A stretch of 64,000 nucleotides of DNA from JADHMP01 sp016779985 (lineage in GTDB: Bacteria > Bacteroidota > Bacteroidia > Flavobacteriales > Flavobacteriaceae): contig JADHMP010000005.1 of NCBI GenBank assembly GCA_016779985.1, positions 1 to 64,000 on the forward strand, given 5' to 3'. A program made the position numbers and the translations under genes. Positions 57,120 through 64,000 of the stretch are shown here, in pieces (position 1 is the first letter of the stretch; every line of letters starts with the position of its first letter). The notes beneath the pieces were generated by a model. The model was given only the letters and a program-made list of their open reading frames with translations, was not told the DNA's origin and did no database searches.

Positions 57120-58271
57120 ATGAAGAAAAAAATGCATTTCAATAGCGCTACAATCCATGGTGGACAAGCACCAGATAAAGCCTATGGAGCTGTTATGCCT
57201 CCGATATATCAAACTTCTACATATGCACAGACAACCCCGGGAGGGCATCAAGGGTTTGAATATAGCCGCACGCATAACCCAACAAGAAAAGCATTGGAAC
57301 AGGGGCTTGCAAGTATAGAAAATGGTGAACATGGTTTGGCTTTTGCCTCTGGCCTTGCTGCTATGGATGCCGTGATGAAATTGCTTCGCCCAGGAGATGA
57401 AGTCATCTCTACCAATGATCTCTACGGAGGATCCTATCGCTTATTCACAACAATATTTAAACCTCTTGGACTTCAATTTAAGTTTGTGAATATGCAAAGC
57501 AGCGAAAATATAGTGGCAGCGGTTTCAAATAAAACAAAACTTATTTGGGTAGAAACACCCACAAACCCCACCATGCAAGTAGTGGATATTGAAGCCATAG
57601 CGGCTATTGCTAAAAAAAATAACATCCTCGTTGCAGTAGATAATACCTTTGCCTCACCCTATATTCAGCAGCCCTTAACTTTGGGAGCAGATATTGTAAT
57701 GCATTCTGCTACTAAATATTTAGGGGGTCATTCTGATCTAATTTTAGGTAGTTTAGTGGTTAATGATGCTGACCTTTCCGAGCGCTTAGCCTTTATTCAA
57801 AACGCCAGTGGGGCTGTTCCTGGCCCAATGGATTGTTTTTTGACATTGAGAGGAATCAAAACACTTTCCGTACGAATGCAAAGGCATTGTGAAAATGCAG
57901 CTGCTATTGCTCATTTTTTGAATGAGCATCAAAAAATTGAAAAGGTTTATTGGCCGGGCTTTGAAAATCATCCGAACCACCATGTTGCCAAAAAACAAAT
58001 GAAAGATTTTGGTGGCATGCTTTCTTTTGTCACTAAAGGAGCTGATTATGATGCGGCAATAAAAATTGTAGAACGTTTAGAAATGTTTACCCTTGCTGAA
58101 TCATTGGGGGGTGTAGAAAGTTTGGCCGGTCATCCAGCAAGTATGACCCATGCCTCAATTCCAAAAACGATTAGAGAAGAAAGTGGTGTGGTAGATGCCC
58201 TAGTTCGTCTTAGTGTCGGTATAGAAGATGTTCGCGATTTAATTGCGGATTTAGAGCAGGCAATTAGTTGA
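57120..58271 (+). CDS. cystathionine gamma-synthase/lyase-type PLP enzyme
   Basis: The 383-residue trans-sulfuration enzyme starts with ATIHGGQAPDKAYGAVMPPIYQTSTYAQ, then the FEYSRTHNPTR motif. The PLP Lys lies in MHSATKYLGGHSD near residue 200. Gamma-synthase and beta- or gamma-lyase activities cannot be separated by eye. It ends one base before the LpxH-like gene. Confidence 0.92.
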   Translation: MKKKMHFNSATIHGGQAPDKAYGAVMPPIYQTSTYAQTTPGGHQGFEYSRTHNPTRKALEQGLASIENGEHGLAFASGLAAMDAVMKLLRPGDEVISTNDLYGGSYRLFTTIFKPLGLQFKFVNMQSSENIVAAVSNKTKLIWVETPTNPTMQVVDIEAIAAIAKKNNILVAVDNTFASPYIQQPLTLGADIVMHSATKYLGGHSDLILGSLVVNDADLSERLAFIQNASGAVPGPMDCFLTLRGIKTLSVRMQRHCENAAAIAHFLNEHQKIEKVYWPGFENHPNHHVAKKQMKDFGGMLSFVTKGADYDAAIKIVERLEMFTLAESLGGVESLAGHPASMTHASIPKTIREESGVVDALVRLSVGIEDVRDLIADLEQAIS

Positions 58272-58272
58272 A

Positions 58273-59040
58273 ATGGTTCTTCCAAAGAATAAAAAAATTT
58301 ATTTTGCTTCTGATCAACATTTTGGAGCCCCAAATGGTAAAGAAAGTAGAATAAGAGAGCTGAAGTTTATCAATTGGCTTGACACTATAGCTAAAGATGC
58401 ACATGCTCTCTATCTCCTTGGTGATCTTTTTGATTTTTGGATAGAATATAAAAAAGTTGTTCCTAAAGGGTTTGTTCGTGTATTAGGCAAACTCGCAGAG
58501 CTGGCCGATGCGGGAATAAGAATCCATTACTTTGTTGGAAACCACGATCTTTGGATGCAGGACTACTTTGAAGTAGAATTAAACATACCCGTACACCATA
58601 CACCGCTTGAAATGATCTGGAATGACAAAACCTTTCTCATCGGTCATGGAGATGGTTTAGGCCCAGGTGACAATGGCTACAAAAGAATGAAAAGAGTTTT
58701 TACTAATCCTTTGGCACAAGCCTTATTTAGATGCTTACCTACCCGCTGGGGGATAGGGCTTGGTCAATATTTATCTCTTAAAAATAAAATGATTTCTGGA
58801 GAAGAAACGCCCCATTTTTTAGGGAACGATAAAGAATGGCTTGTTCATTATTGTCAAGAAAAAGAAAAAGAAAAAAAACGGCACTACTACATTTTTGGTC
58901 ATCGCCATTTGCCTCTTAATATTTCTATAGATGATGGCGCCACCTATTTTAACTTAGGTGATTGGATTGTACATGACACTTATGCAGTTTTCGATGGCAA
59001 TAAAACAGAACTAAAAACATGGACCCCAACCCATGATTGA
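58273..59040 (+). CDS. UDP-2,3-diacylglucosamine diphosphatase (LpxH-like)
   Basis: The 255-residue metallophosphoesterase has the dinuclear-metal motifs SDQHFG (Asp14, His16), GDLFDFW (50-56), GNHD and GHGDG, then a late GHRH. This is the pattern of LpxH-type enzymes that cleave UDP-2,3-diacylglucosamine to lipid X in lipid A synthesis. It overlaps hflX by eight bases. Confidence 0.88.
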   Translation: MVLPKNKKIYFASDQHFGAPNGKESRIRELKFINWLDTIAKDAHALYLLGDLFDFWIEYKKVVPKGFVRVLGKLAELADAGIRIHYFVGNHDLWMQDYFEVELNIPVHHTPLEMIWNDKTFLIGHGDGLGPGDNGYKRMKRVFTNPLAQALFRCLPTRWGIGLGQYLSLKNKMISGEETPHFLGNDKEWLVHYCQEKEKEKKRHYYIFGHRHLPLNISIDDGATYFNLGDWIVHDTYAVFDGNKTELKTWTPTHD

Positions 59041-60241
59041 GCAAAAAAATTTAGAATTAGAAAAAACTATTTTGGTGGGTATTGTCAATTCCAACCAAGA
59101 TAGCGAGCAATCAAATGAGTTTTTAAATGAACTCGCTTTTTTATCTCATACAGCAGGTGGAGAAGTTTGCCAACGGTTTGTGCAACGCATTGAGGTGCCT
59201 CACCCAAAAACTTTTATAGGATCGGGTAAAATGGAGGAGGTAGCTCGATTTGTGAAGGCACATGAAATTTCTACCGTAATTTTTGATGACGAATTATCCC
59301 CAGCTCAACAAGGAAATATCGAAAAGTTGTTGCGGTGCAAAATTCTAGATCGGACCGGCTTGATTTTAGATATTTTTGCTCAACGAGCTAAAACCAGCTA
59401 TGCCCGAACACAGGTTGAACTTGCTCAATATGAATATTTATTACCCCGCTTGAAAGGACTTTGGACGCATCTAGAACGTCAAAGGGGGGGTATCGGAATG
59501 CGTGGCCCTGGTGAAACAGAGATTGAAACGGACCGGCGTATCGTACGAGATAAAATTGCCTTATTAAAAAAGAAATTGGTCATTATAGATAAACAAATGG
59601 CTACTCAAAGAGGCAATCGTGGGGCACTAGTGAGGGTAGCTTTGGTGGGTTATACGAATGTAGGTAAGTCTACCTTAATGAATGTTATAGCCAAGAGCAA
59701 AGTGTTCGCAGAAAACAAACTTTTTGCTACTTTAGATACGACCGTTCGCAAGGTGGTATTAGGAAACCTACCCTTTTTACTTAGTGATACAGTTGGCTTT
59801 ATCAGAAAATTACCTACACAACTAGTTGAATCTTTTAAAAGTACCCTCGATGAGGTGAAAGAGGCTGATTTGCTTTTACATATAGTAGACATTGCTCATT
59901 CAAATTTTGAGACACATATTGATTCTGTCAACCTAATTTTGAAAGAAATTGGATGTTTAGATAAGCCTACCCTTATTGTCTTCAATAAAATCGACTCCTA
60001 CCACGCAGAACCTTGGGATGAATCCGATTTGACCATCCAAAAATCCACAAAACATTTTAGTATAGAGGAATGGGAACAAACGTGGATGCACCGTATGAAT
60101 GGAAATACACTTTTCATTTCTGCAAAGAGCAGAGAAAACTTAGAGATATTTAGACAAAAGGTCTATCAAGCGGTTCGAAAAATTCATGTGACCCGATTTC
60201 CCTACAATCATTTTCTCTATCCGGAGGTTGTAGAGGAATAA
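59033..60241 (+). CDS. hflX: HflX GTPase
   Basis: The 402-residue ribosome-associated GTPase splits or rescues stalled 70S ribosomes. The HflX domain (about 1-190) has VPHPKTFIGSGKMEEV, KTSYARTQVELAQYEYLLPRL and GGIGMRGPGETEIETDRR. The G domain follows, with GYTNVGKSTLMN (G1), DTTVRK (switch I), SDTVGFI (G3) and FNKID (G4). The length is usual. Confidence 0.96.
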   Translation: MIEQKNLELEKTILVGIVNSNQDSEQSNEFLNELAFLSHTAGGEVCQRFVQRIEVPHPKTFIGSGKMEEVARFVKAHEISTVIFDDELSPAQQGNIEKLLRCKILDRTGLILDIFAQRAKTSYARTQVELAQYEYLLPRLKGLWTHLERQRGGIGMRGPGETEIETDRRIVRDKIALLKKKLVIIDKQMATQRGNRGALVRVALVGYTNVGKSTLMNVIAKSKVFAENKLFATLDTTVRKVVLGNLPFLLSDTVGFIRKLPTQLVESFKSTLDEVKEADLLLHIVDIAHSNFETHIDSVNLILKEIGCLDKPTLIVFNKIDSYHAEPWDESDLTIQKSTKHFSIEEWEQTWMHRMNGNTLFISAKSRENLEIFRQKVYQAVRKIHVTRFPYNHFLYPEVVEE

Positions 60242-60348
60242 GTTTTACCACGGTGATTCTCTGAAGGAAAACTTTTTATGTAAAATTCAAGTATCACAGC
60301 ATGGACAACTAGGACGTAATTATACACTTGCATTGATGTATAGGTTTT

Positions 60349-60373
60349 AAAAAAAGGGTGTTTCCCTGTTTTT
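60349..60373. terminator. weak bidirectional terminator between hflX and the endonuclease gene
   Basis: An A-run and GGG (to 60358), a 5-base loop, CCC (60364-60366) and a T-run form a short 3-bp GC stem, extended by A-T pairs with a two-base bulge. It serves two convergent genes. Stability is marginal. Confidence 0.45.
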
Positions 60374-61394
60374 ATAATTCTAATCCTAAAACAACATAAA
60401 CAGGAAAGTGATCAGAATAGCCATTGAGCAATTGCCCTTTTTGAGTGGTTCTATAGGGATAGCCTTTATATCGGCCTTCTGGCGTTTGTAAATAGAGAGG
60501 ATTAAAGATTTTAGTAGTCAAATAAAAAAGGTGATCCCTAGATTTGAAAGACTCACTCAATAAAATTTGATCAAACAAATGCCAGCGGTCGTTGTAAGCA
60601 AGCGAGCCAACCCCTTTTGTGTAGAGCGTAGTCATGGCATTAAAAAGGGGCTCATTATATTCTTCTACCAAACTTTTTTGAGGTTGGGTTAAAAGCCGTA
60701 CACTCTTATTATCAGGGTTGTCATTAAAGTCACCCATAACAATAATTTGAGGTTTTGGAGTGAGTCGTTCCAAAGAATCTTTAATTCTACTTTGCAATCT
60801 TGCCGCAGCCATTCTTAATGGAGCACTCCTTTTAGCACCCCCTCGTCGAGACGGCCAATGATTGACCATAACCACTAAAGGTTTTCCTTCCAGAAATCCA
60901 CTAACTACCAATTGATCACGTGTTGTGTTAAAATATTGTTTGCTTTCTGACTGTAAACGCAAACGATATTTTTTAGCAAAATCAATATGAAATAGCTGAG
61001 ATTGGTAGAGTAAAGCGACGTCAATACCTCTTCTGTCTGGGGAATCAAAATGTATAATACTATACCCATAAGGTACTAATTCATTCGTATTTAGTAGGGC
61101 TTCCAGAACCGTTCTATTTTCTATTTCGGCTAGGCCTAATAGTACAGGGGGCTTTTGTGAAGGGTTGTTTTTTAAAGCATCAATAACAGAAGCTATAAGA
61201 ACTGCTTTTTGTCTAAAAGAAGCATTTGTCCAACTCTTTCTGCCATTTGGAGTATAGTCGTCATCAAAAGTTTTAGGATCATCTACAGCGTCAAAAAAAT
61301 TTTCAACATTATAGAACCCTACACAAAATAATCGATATTCTTGAGCGTGGCCTAAATAAATGAAAAACAGAACAATGGGGAGTAAGAAGCGCAT
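60372..61394 (-). CDS. secreted endonuclease/exonuclease/phosphatase family protein
   Basis: The 340-residue protein has a signal peptide (about 1-17, ending GHAQ). The metallophosphodiesterase fold follows: FYNVENFFD near 27-35, LGLAEIENR with the catalytic Glu, VVMVNHWPSRRGG, VMGDFNDNP and the final GYSDHFPVY His. Members include extracellular DNases and phosphatases. It is divergent from a large TonB-dependent receptor gene, with 57 bases between them. Confidence 0.88.
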   Translation of the reverse strand: MRFLLPIVLFFIYLGHAQEYRLFCVGFYNVENFFDAVDDPKTFDDDYTPNGRKSWTNASFRQKAVLIASVIDALKNNPSQKPPVLLGLAEIENRTVLEALLNTNELVPYGYSIIHFDSPDRRGIDVALLYQSQLFHIDFAKKYRLRLQSESKQYFNTTRDQLVVSGFLEGKPLVVMVNHWPSRRGGAKRSAPLRMAAARLQSRIKDSLERLTPKPQIIVMGDFNDNPDNKSVRLLTQPQKSLVEEYNEPLFNAMTTLYTKGVGSLAYNDRWHLFDQILLSESFKSRDHLFYLTTKIFNPLYLQTPEGRYKGYPYRTTQKGQLLNGYSDHFPVYVVLGLEL

Positions 61395-61410
61395 TTTGAT
61401 TTGGTTTTTT

Positions 61411-61439
61411 CAAAAATAAATCAAATATTTAATTTTCAA
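61411..61439 (-). promoter_or_regulatory. promoter of the secreted endonuclease gene
   Basis: On the minus strand TTG (61439-61437), 18 bases, TATTTTTG (61418-61411), an exact consensus match, 17 bases before the start codon. Confidence 0.7.
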
Positions 61440-61451
61440 ACCTACTTACTT

Positions 61452-64000
61452 ATGAAGACCCCATTCTTATTCTTCATGTTCTTCTGTGGGCAAATTTGGT
61501 CCCAAGAGTTACCCCTAAGAGGGCGATTACTTTCAGCCTTTGGTAATCCAATACAAGGATTGACTCTTCAAGTAAGCGGAACCACTTTTTCTTCTGTATC
61601 AAACAGCAATGGAGATTTTGTATTGAATTTGCCTGCAGAGAAAAAACAAGGACTTTTATTAGTCATTTCAGAGAGTATAACAATTCAAGAGATTCCTTTC
61701 AATATGCTTCCACTTGATTTAGGAAATTGGATTGTGCCGCAGCAAGAATTGGATTGGCCCATTTTTTCTGCTGAAGATATGGGGCTTTTTGAGGATGCTA
61801 TGGAATCCTTTGACCGCCAACAAATTGGTAGTATTCTCCAAGCCAGAAAAAATTTATTCCTTAACACAGCAGCATTTCAGTTTAGTGCTACCTTTTATCG
61901 TTTGCGCGGATTAGACAATTCAAATCAATTGGTTTATCTCAATGGAATATTGATGAATAAGGCAACAACTGGGACTCCAAGATGGCAACAATGGGGAGGT
62001 TTAAATGATTTTATTAATGCTACTCAAGAAATTTTCTATGCCAATGCAACTCCCGACAATGGATGGGGTGGTTTTCAATCGACCACTCAAATAAATTTAC
62101 AGCCTTCACAATTGAGAAGTGGCACTAAAATTTCACAAGCTTTTACAAATAGCAATTATCAATCTCGAACTATGGCTTCTTATGTGCAGCACCCCAATGA
62201 AAAAGGGTGGGGATATAGTTTTTTGTTTTCTCGGCGAGTGGCAAAACAGGGATATCAAGAAGGTACCTTATACGATGCTTATTCATCAGCTGCTTTAGTA
62301 GAAAAGATTTGGAATTCTAAACACACCTCTTGGTTCACAGCGATTTATACCCCCACGCGAAGGGGAAAAAGTGCACCTATAACTCAAGAAGTTTTTGATT
62401 TAAAAGGGCAAAAATACAATCCATATTGGGGGTATCAGAAAGGAAAACTAAGAAACAGCAGAGAAACTTTTGTGACTACTCCTCTATTCTTTCTGAATCA
62501 CCGCTGGGAGCCAAATAAAAAAACACTTTGGCAATTCAATGCGGGGTTTAGTTTTGGCCACCAATCTCAAAGTAGGGTGTTTTATGGGGGGCATGAACGT
62601 AAAGGAGATTTTTTAGTTGGAGGAGGTCAAAATCCAGACCCAGTATATTATCAACGACTGCCAAGCTATGCATTGCGATTTCAGGACAAACCAGATTATG
62701 AAAAAGCCTATTTGGCAACTAGCCAGCTTAAAGAAAAAGGGCAATTCCCGTGGGAGGATCTTTATCTTGGGAATTCAAAAACAGATGCTGCAATTTATGC
62801 CCTATATGAAGATGTTCAAAAGGAACAAAATGGTACCCTTGTTATACATCACAAAAGAAACCTATCTCCTTCATTGACACTCTATGCTGATGCTTTTATG
62901 AGTCAAAAACACACATCTTTTTTTGCCACACCCACCGATTTATTTGGGGCAACATATTTATGGAACTATAATCCTTATGCATTGTCAATTGAGGCTTCAC
63001 AAAATGATTTGAATCATCCTGATAAAAAAATAGGTAAAGGAGGTTTTTTTCTGTACAACTATTTGCTTGACACCAATCAACTAGGTGTATCATCAAAAGT
63101 AAAGTATAGCACAAAAGGTTTTGAAATGAACTGGCGTCTGACCGCAATTCATTATAGATATCAAAGAACAGGAATTTTTAAAAATGGTAATTTTCCTATA
63201 TTATCTCATGGAAAAGGGAAAGTAGTTAATTTTAAACATCTACAATCTGCAATAGCCCTAAGGTATGCTTTTTCAGGAAGGCATAACCTCACATTCAATA
63301 ACACTATATCACTAAAACCACCACCCCTAAGAGCGGTCTATGTCAATCCTAGGGAAAACCATAATAGAGTACCAAATCTTGATGAGAGTTATAATATTCA
63401 TTTTGATTTAGGGTATCAGTGGCAAGCACCAAAGATTATTTTAGACTCTCACCTGTATGCTATAGCAAGAAAAAATCTCACAAAAATCGGTTTTTATTTT
63501 GCCGATGGAATAGGTGGAGATAATGCGCTCTTTATTCAAGAAATCCTCAAAGGTATGGAGCACCAACATTGGGGATTGGAGTTTGCATTGACGTATCATA
63601 TTTTAACAGATTTAAAATTAATGGGAGTGGCAGCCTACGGGCAGTTTCGGTATGCTAATAATCCCGAACTTTTTTTATCAACCACTCCTAATGATGAAGC
63701 CGTTCAAGCAGGATTTGAAAATGGGTGGAAATCGATGGGTGTTTCTCAACTAAAAAATTATCGTCTTGCCGGTGGCCCTCAGCAAGCTTACTCGATTGGG
63801 ATTGAGTATCAAGATCCAAGCTATTGGAGATGGGCTTTGCACACGAATTATTTTGCGAAAGCCTTTTTATCTCCAAATCCACTCACCCGTTCTGCTAATT
63901 TTTACACAGATCTAAATGGAATCATTTTACCACATTTTGATTTGGAGCAAGCCAACACTCTTTTGAGACAAGAAGAGTTTCCGTCCTATTTTTTGTTAAA
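61452..64000 (+). CDS. TonB-dependent outer-membrane receptor with carboxypeptidase-like N-terminal domain (partial)
   Basis: The frame is open from the ATG at 61452 to the window end (849 codons visible). There is a signal peptide (about 1-18, ending WSQ). A CarboxypepD-regulatory-like domain (about 20-90) shows LRGRLLSAFGNPIQGLTLQV and SNGDFVLNLP. A plug domain follows, with YRLRGLDNSNQLVYLNGI, lacking the usual RG-x-D-TRI wording, and then a long barrel. The C-terminus is missing. Divergent from the secreted endonuclease, it may import a product of that enzyme such as nucleotides or phosphate. In other flavobacteria such pairs are accompanied by a further secreted protein, which would be outside the window. 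Confidence 0.85.
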   Translation, partial: MKTPFLFFMFFCGQIWSQELPLRGRLLSAFGNPIQGLTLQVSGTTFSSVSNSNGDFVLNLPAEKKQGLLLVISESITIQEIPFNMLPLDLGNWIVPQQELDWPIFSAEDMGLFEDAMESFDRQQIGSILQARKNLFLNTAAFQFSATFYRLRGLDNSNQLVYLNGILMNKATTGTPRWQQWGGLNDFINATQEIFYANATPDNGWGGFQSTTQINLQPSQLRSGTKISQAFTNSNYQSRTMASYVQHPNEKGWGYSFLFSRRVAKQGYQEGTLYDAYSSAALVEKIWNSKHTSWFTAIYTPTRRGKSAPITQEVFDLKGQKYNPYWGYQKGKLRNSRETFVTTPLFFLNHRWEPNKKTLWQFNAGFSFGHQSQSRVFYGGHERKGDFLVGGGQNPDPVYYQRLPSYALRFQDKPDYEKAYLATSQLKEKGQFPWEDLYLGNSKTDAAIYALYEDVQKEQNGTLVIHHKRNLSPSLTLYADAFMSQKHTSFFATPTDLFGATYLWNYNPYALSIEASQNDLNHPDKKIGKGGFFLYNYLLDTNQLGVSSKVKYSTKGFEMNWRLTAIHYRYQRTGIFKNGNFPILSHGKGKVVNFKHLQSAIALRYAFSGRHNLTFNNTISLKPPPLRAVYVNPRENHNRVPNLDESYNIHFDLGYQWQAPKIILDSHLYAIARKNLTKIGFYFADGIGGDNALFIQEILKGMEHQHWGLEFALTYHILTDLKLMGVAAYGQFRYANNPELFLSTTPNDEAVQAGFENGWKSMGVSQLKNYRLAGGPQQAYSIGIEYQDPSYWRWALHTNYFAKAFLSPNPLTRSANFYTDLNGIILPHFDLEQANTLLRQEEFPSYFLL

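Noticed and set aside
1..64000. tRNA genes, IS elements, prophage, CRISPR or integration sites
   Set aside because: The spacers are short (none above about 215 bases) and none holds a tRNA-like cloverleaf or T-loop motif; no transposase, integrase or regularly spaced repeats were seen.

Overview
The window is a gene-dense, AT-rich chromosomal segment of a member of the Bacteroidetes, most likely a marine Flavobacteriaceae. The reasons are: promoter elements of the Bacteroidetes type (TTG, about 19 bases, TAnnTTTG) and almost no Shine-Dalgarno sites; several lipoproteins and TonB-dependent receptors; family-restricted genes (DUF4301, DUF2480, DUF3127); a SUF operon of the sufABCDSE type; a lycopene cyclase; and a ribosomal protein L21 with an extra C-terminal helical domain. 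I cannot assign a genus. I found no tRNA, rRNA, insertion sequence, prophage or CRISPR array. No gap between genes exceeds about 215 bases.

Layout. 1-2036: end of a dTDP-rhamnose operon (rfbC partial, rfbD, rfbB). 2070-3361: a DoxX protein, then rplU-rpmA with promoter and terminator. 3454-4773: ahcY (minus), divergent from 4826-8398, a chain of overlapping genes: phosphopantetheinyl transferase, YkoF/MTH1187-type thiamine-binding protein, PnuC-family transporter, NadR-like P-loop kinase, DUF4301. A TPP riboswitch at about 8421-8492 precedes a TonB-dependent receptor (8559-10775). The set reads as a vitamin B1 uptake locus. 10772-15161: two envelope proteins of unknown function, greA, a HIT protein, an orphan histidine kinase, DUF3127 and tag. 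15229-17948: rplM-rpsI-rpsB-tsf on the minus strand, with a hairpin-rich spacer before rpsB. 18067-23861: polA, tadA, csp, a small membrane protein, aspS. 23924-30482: a TetR-RND-MFP-TolC efflux operon. 30590-34665: polyprenyl synthase, lycopene cyclase, ZIP transporter, thiL. 34750-37376: two lipoproteins with beta-propeller-like repeats. 37476-45132: SUF operon followed by DUF2480 and a glycosyltransferase.

45192-55190: a minus-strand run of sugar epimerase-like protein, MFS permease, Gfo/Idh dehydrogenase, second epimerase-like protein and DUF1080 hydrolase, which continues with almost no gap into yicC-gmk-nadD. Divergent from it are a GMC oxidoreductase with its Tat-exported small subunit, and a c-type cytochrome facing them. 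Together these could oxidise a sugar or glycoside at C3 in the periplasm, pass electrons to the respiratory chain, cleave the 3-keto-glycoside and take up and process the product. 55246-61394: thioesterase, EamA permease, ArsC/Spx-like protein, a cystathionine gamma-synthase-type enzyme, an LpxH-like phosphatase, HflX and a secreted endonuclease/phosphatase. 61452-64000: a large TonB-dependent receptor running off the end.

The most interesting items are the TPP riboswitch whose downstream leader can fold the start codon into a long hairpin, the 3-keto-glycoside candidate locus, the structured rpsI-rpsB spacer, and several promoters so close to start codons that leaderless mRNAs are likely.
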